NCBI GenBank assembly: GCA_016934575.1
Contig: JAFGSN010000203.1
Span: forward strand, 1 to 32,889
Direction of reading: 5' to 3'
Origin: Vicinamibacteria bacterium
Lineage (GTDB): Bacteria > Acidobacteriota > Vicinamibacteria > Fen-336
Length of the DNA stretch: 32,889 nt
Position numbers and translations under genes: made by a program. The notes under the pieces were generated by a model, which was given only the letters and a program-made list of their open reading frames with translations, made no database searches and was not told where the DNA came from. Shown piece after piece: positions 32,138 through 32,889 of the stretch (position 1 is the stretch's first letter; the number at the start of each line of letters is the position of its first letter).

Positions 32138-32889
32138 CTATTTACATTGGATCACGGTGCCCTCTCGATGAGATTGACACCACCAGCTTTCAGAAGAGAA
32201 TGATCCCGAAGTATGGCGACGCGCCGGCCCACCCTGCATCTTCGAACGCATCTCGAGCTGCGCGGCGAAGAGCATGGCGCGGTCGACGTCTTCGGCCGCC
32301 CACTCGAGCAGCGTGTCGAGGCTGGGCTGCACGCGGCTGCGGAAGGACTCCTGATCGTTCGTGCGCACCACGACCTCGGCGCCGAGATCGAACTCCTCGG
32401 GGGAGAGCAACAGCCGGCACCGGCGAATGCCGATGGCCACGACTTCGACCGTGTTCCCCTTCCGCTCCGCGACCAGGCCTCCCGCGCGCTTGGGCGGGAG
32501 GCCCAGCACGCCCAGCTTGGCCGGGGTATCGGCCAGCTCGTCGATCACGACCCACGACATGCGGTTGGCGCGATCGGTCAGCTCGGTCGCCAACATGACG
32601 CGCTCCGGCAGTGGATCGCGGGGGTGCGCGTCGATGAATGCCTCGATCTGCGGCGCGCGCTTCGGATGCCAGCTCGTGTCGTGTCCGCTGTTCTCCACCT
32701 CGAAGGTGACGTCCGCGCCGGCGTTTCGGAAGGCGTCCAGAAGCGGCCGCTCACTCTCGGCCGGGTACAGAGGGTCCGCGCTCCCGTTGATCGCCAGGAA
32801 GCTCTTGCCGACGACGTTGGCGACGAACATGGAGCCCTCGACGCCGACAGCCGGGTTTGCGAGAACGTTCGGACTGCCGATGAGCGAGA
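32138..32889 (-). CDS. Alpha/beta hydrolase, 5' part outside the window
   Basis: The frame stays open to the right edge, so the N-terminal part, including the nucleophile, is missing. The visible part shows the hydrolase core end: VGKSFLAINGSADPLYPA (candidate acid Asp in NGSADPL), then VTFEVENSGHDTSWHPKRAP with a candidate catalytic His in SGHDTSWHP. After that comes an extra C-terminal beta-rich domain (ELTDRANRMSWVVIDEL..., VVRTNDQESFRSRVQPSLDT, LLEWAAEDVDRAMLF). This is consistent with a dienelactone-hydrolase or prolyl-oligopeptidase-like esterase. The last residues (SGSFSSESWWCQSHREGTV) are unlike the rest and may lie beyond a shift. Catalytic assignment is tentative. Confidence 0.62.
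   Translation of the reverse strand, partial: SLIGSPNVLANPAVGVEGSMFVANVVGKSFLAINGSADPLYPAESERPLLDAFRNAGADVTFEVENSGHDTSWHPKRAPQIEAFIDAHPRDPLPERVMLATELTDRANRMSWVVIDELADTPAKLGVLGLPPKRAGGLVAERKGNTVEVVAIGIRRCRLLLSPEEFDLGAEVVVRTNDQESFRSRVQPSLDTLLEWAAEDVDRAMLFAAQLEMRSKMQGGPARRHTSGSFSSESWWCQSHREGTVIQCK

Overview
The window is a GC-rich bacterial chromosome segment (about 60 percent GC by eye) that mixes conserved housekeeping genes with accessory genes. No rRNA, tRNA or CRISPR array was seen. Several features recall deep-branching Gram-negative groups such as Planctomycetota, Acidobacteriota and related candidate phyla: an ECF sigma factor of the PF07638 type next to a Ser/Thr kinase-TPR protein, a lysine-rich histone H1-like protein, an IS91-type transposase remnant, and outer-membrane or LolA-type proteins. 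The exact phylum cannot be settled from this sequence.

Positions 1-4605 (minus strand) carry a translation/transcription block: a glycosyltransferase coupled to rimO, then rimP and nusA. A hairpin plus T-tract sits directly in front of rimP and may be an attenuator. nusA has a long C-terminal extension with a recent 168-bp tandem duplication, and it runs off the left edge. Positions 4830-9624 (plus) hold a YihY/BrkB-type membrane protein and a methionine operon (metY, metX, metW) behind a good sigma-70-like promoter. Positions 9745-10104 encode a lysine-rich DNA-binding-type protein, followed by a clear intrinsic terminator. Two zinc-dependent MDR dehydrogenases follow on the minus strand (10207-12319).

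The most unusual region is 12710-19000 (plus), a compact three-gene operon. Its first gene encodes a single polypeptide with an AttH/CrtC-like lipocalin-type N-terminal half and a polyprenyl diphosphate synthase C-terminal half. Its second encodes a seven-helix-type membrane protein with two lycopene-cyclase-domain signatures. Its third encodes an RND/MMPL exporter with a C-terminal LolA-like periplasmic domain, joined through what looks like a retained signal peptide. Read together, these genes propose a pathway that makes a C15-C20+ prenyl diphosphate, cyclises or hydrates the chain in or at the membrane, and exports the hydrophobic product towards the outer membrane. I do not recognise this combination as a described system. 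It is the main candidate for novelty.

The right part (19204-32889) is accessory: a lipoprotein-type metallophosphoesterase, a small outer-membrane beta-barrel, the sigma factor-kinase module, a secreted GH3 beta-glucosidase, two small exported proteins, a decayed IS91-like transposase, an AT-rich orphan gene, a DUF3592-like membrane protein, and a partial alpha/beta hydrolase that runs off the right edge. This part has long gene-poor spacers and signs of gene gain and decay.
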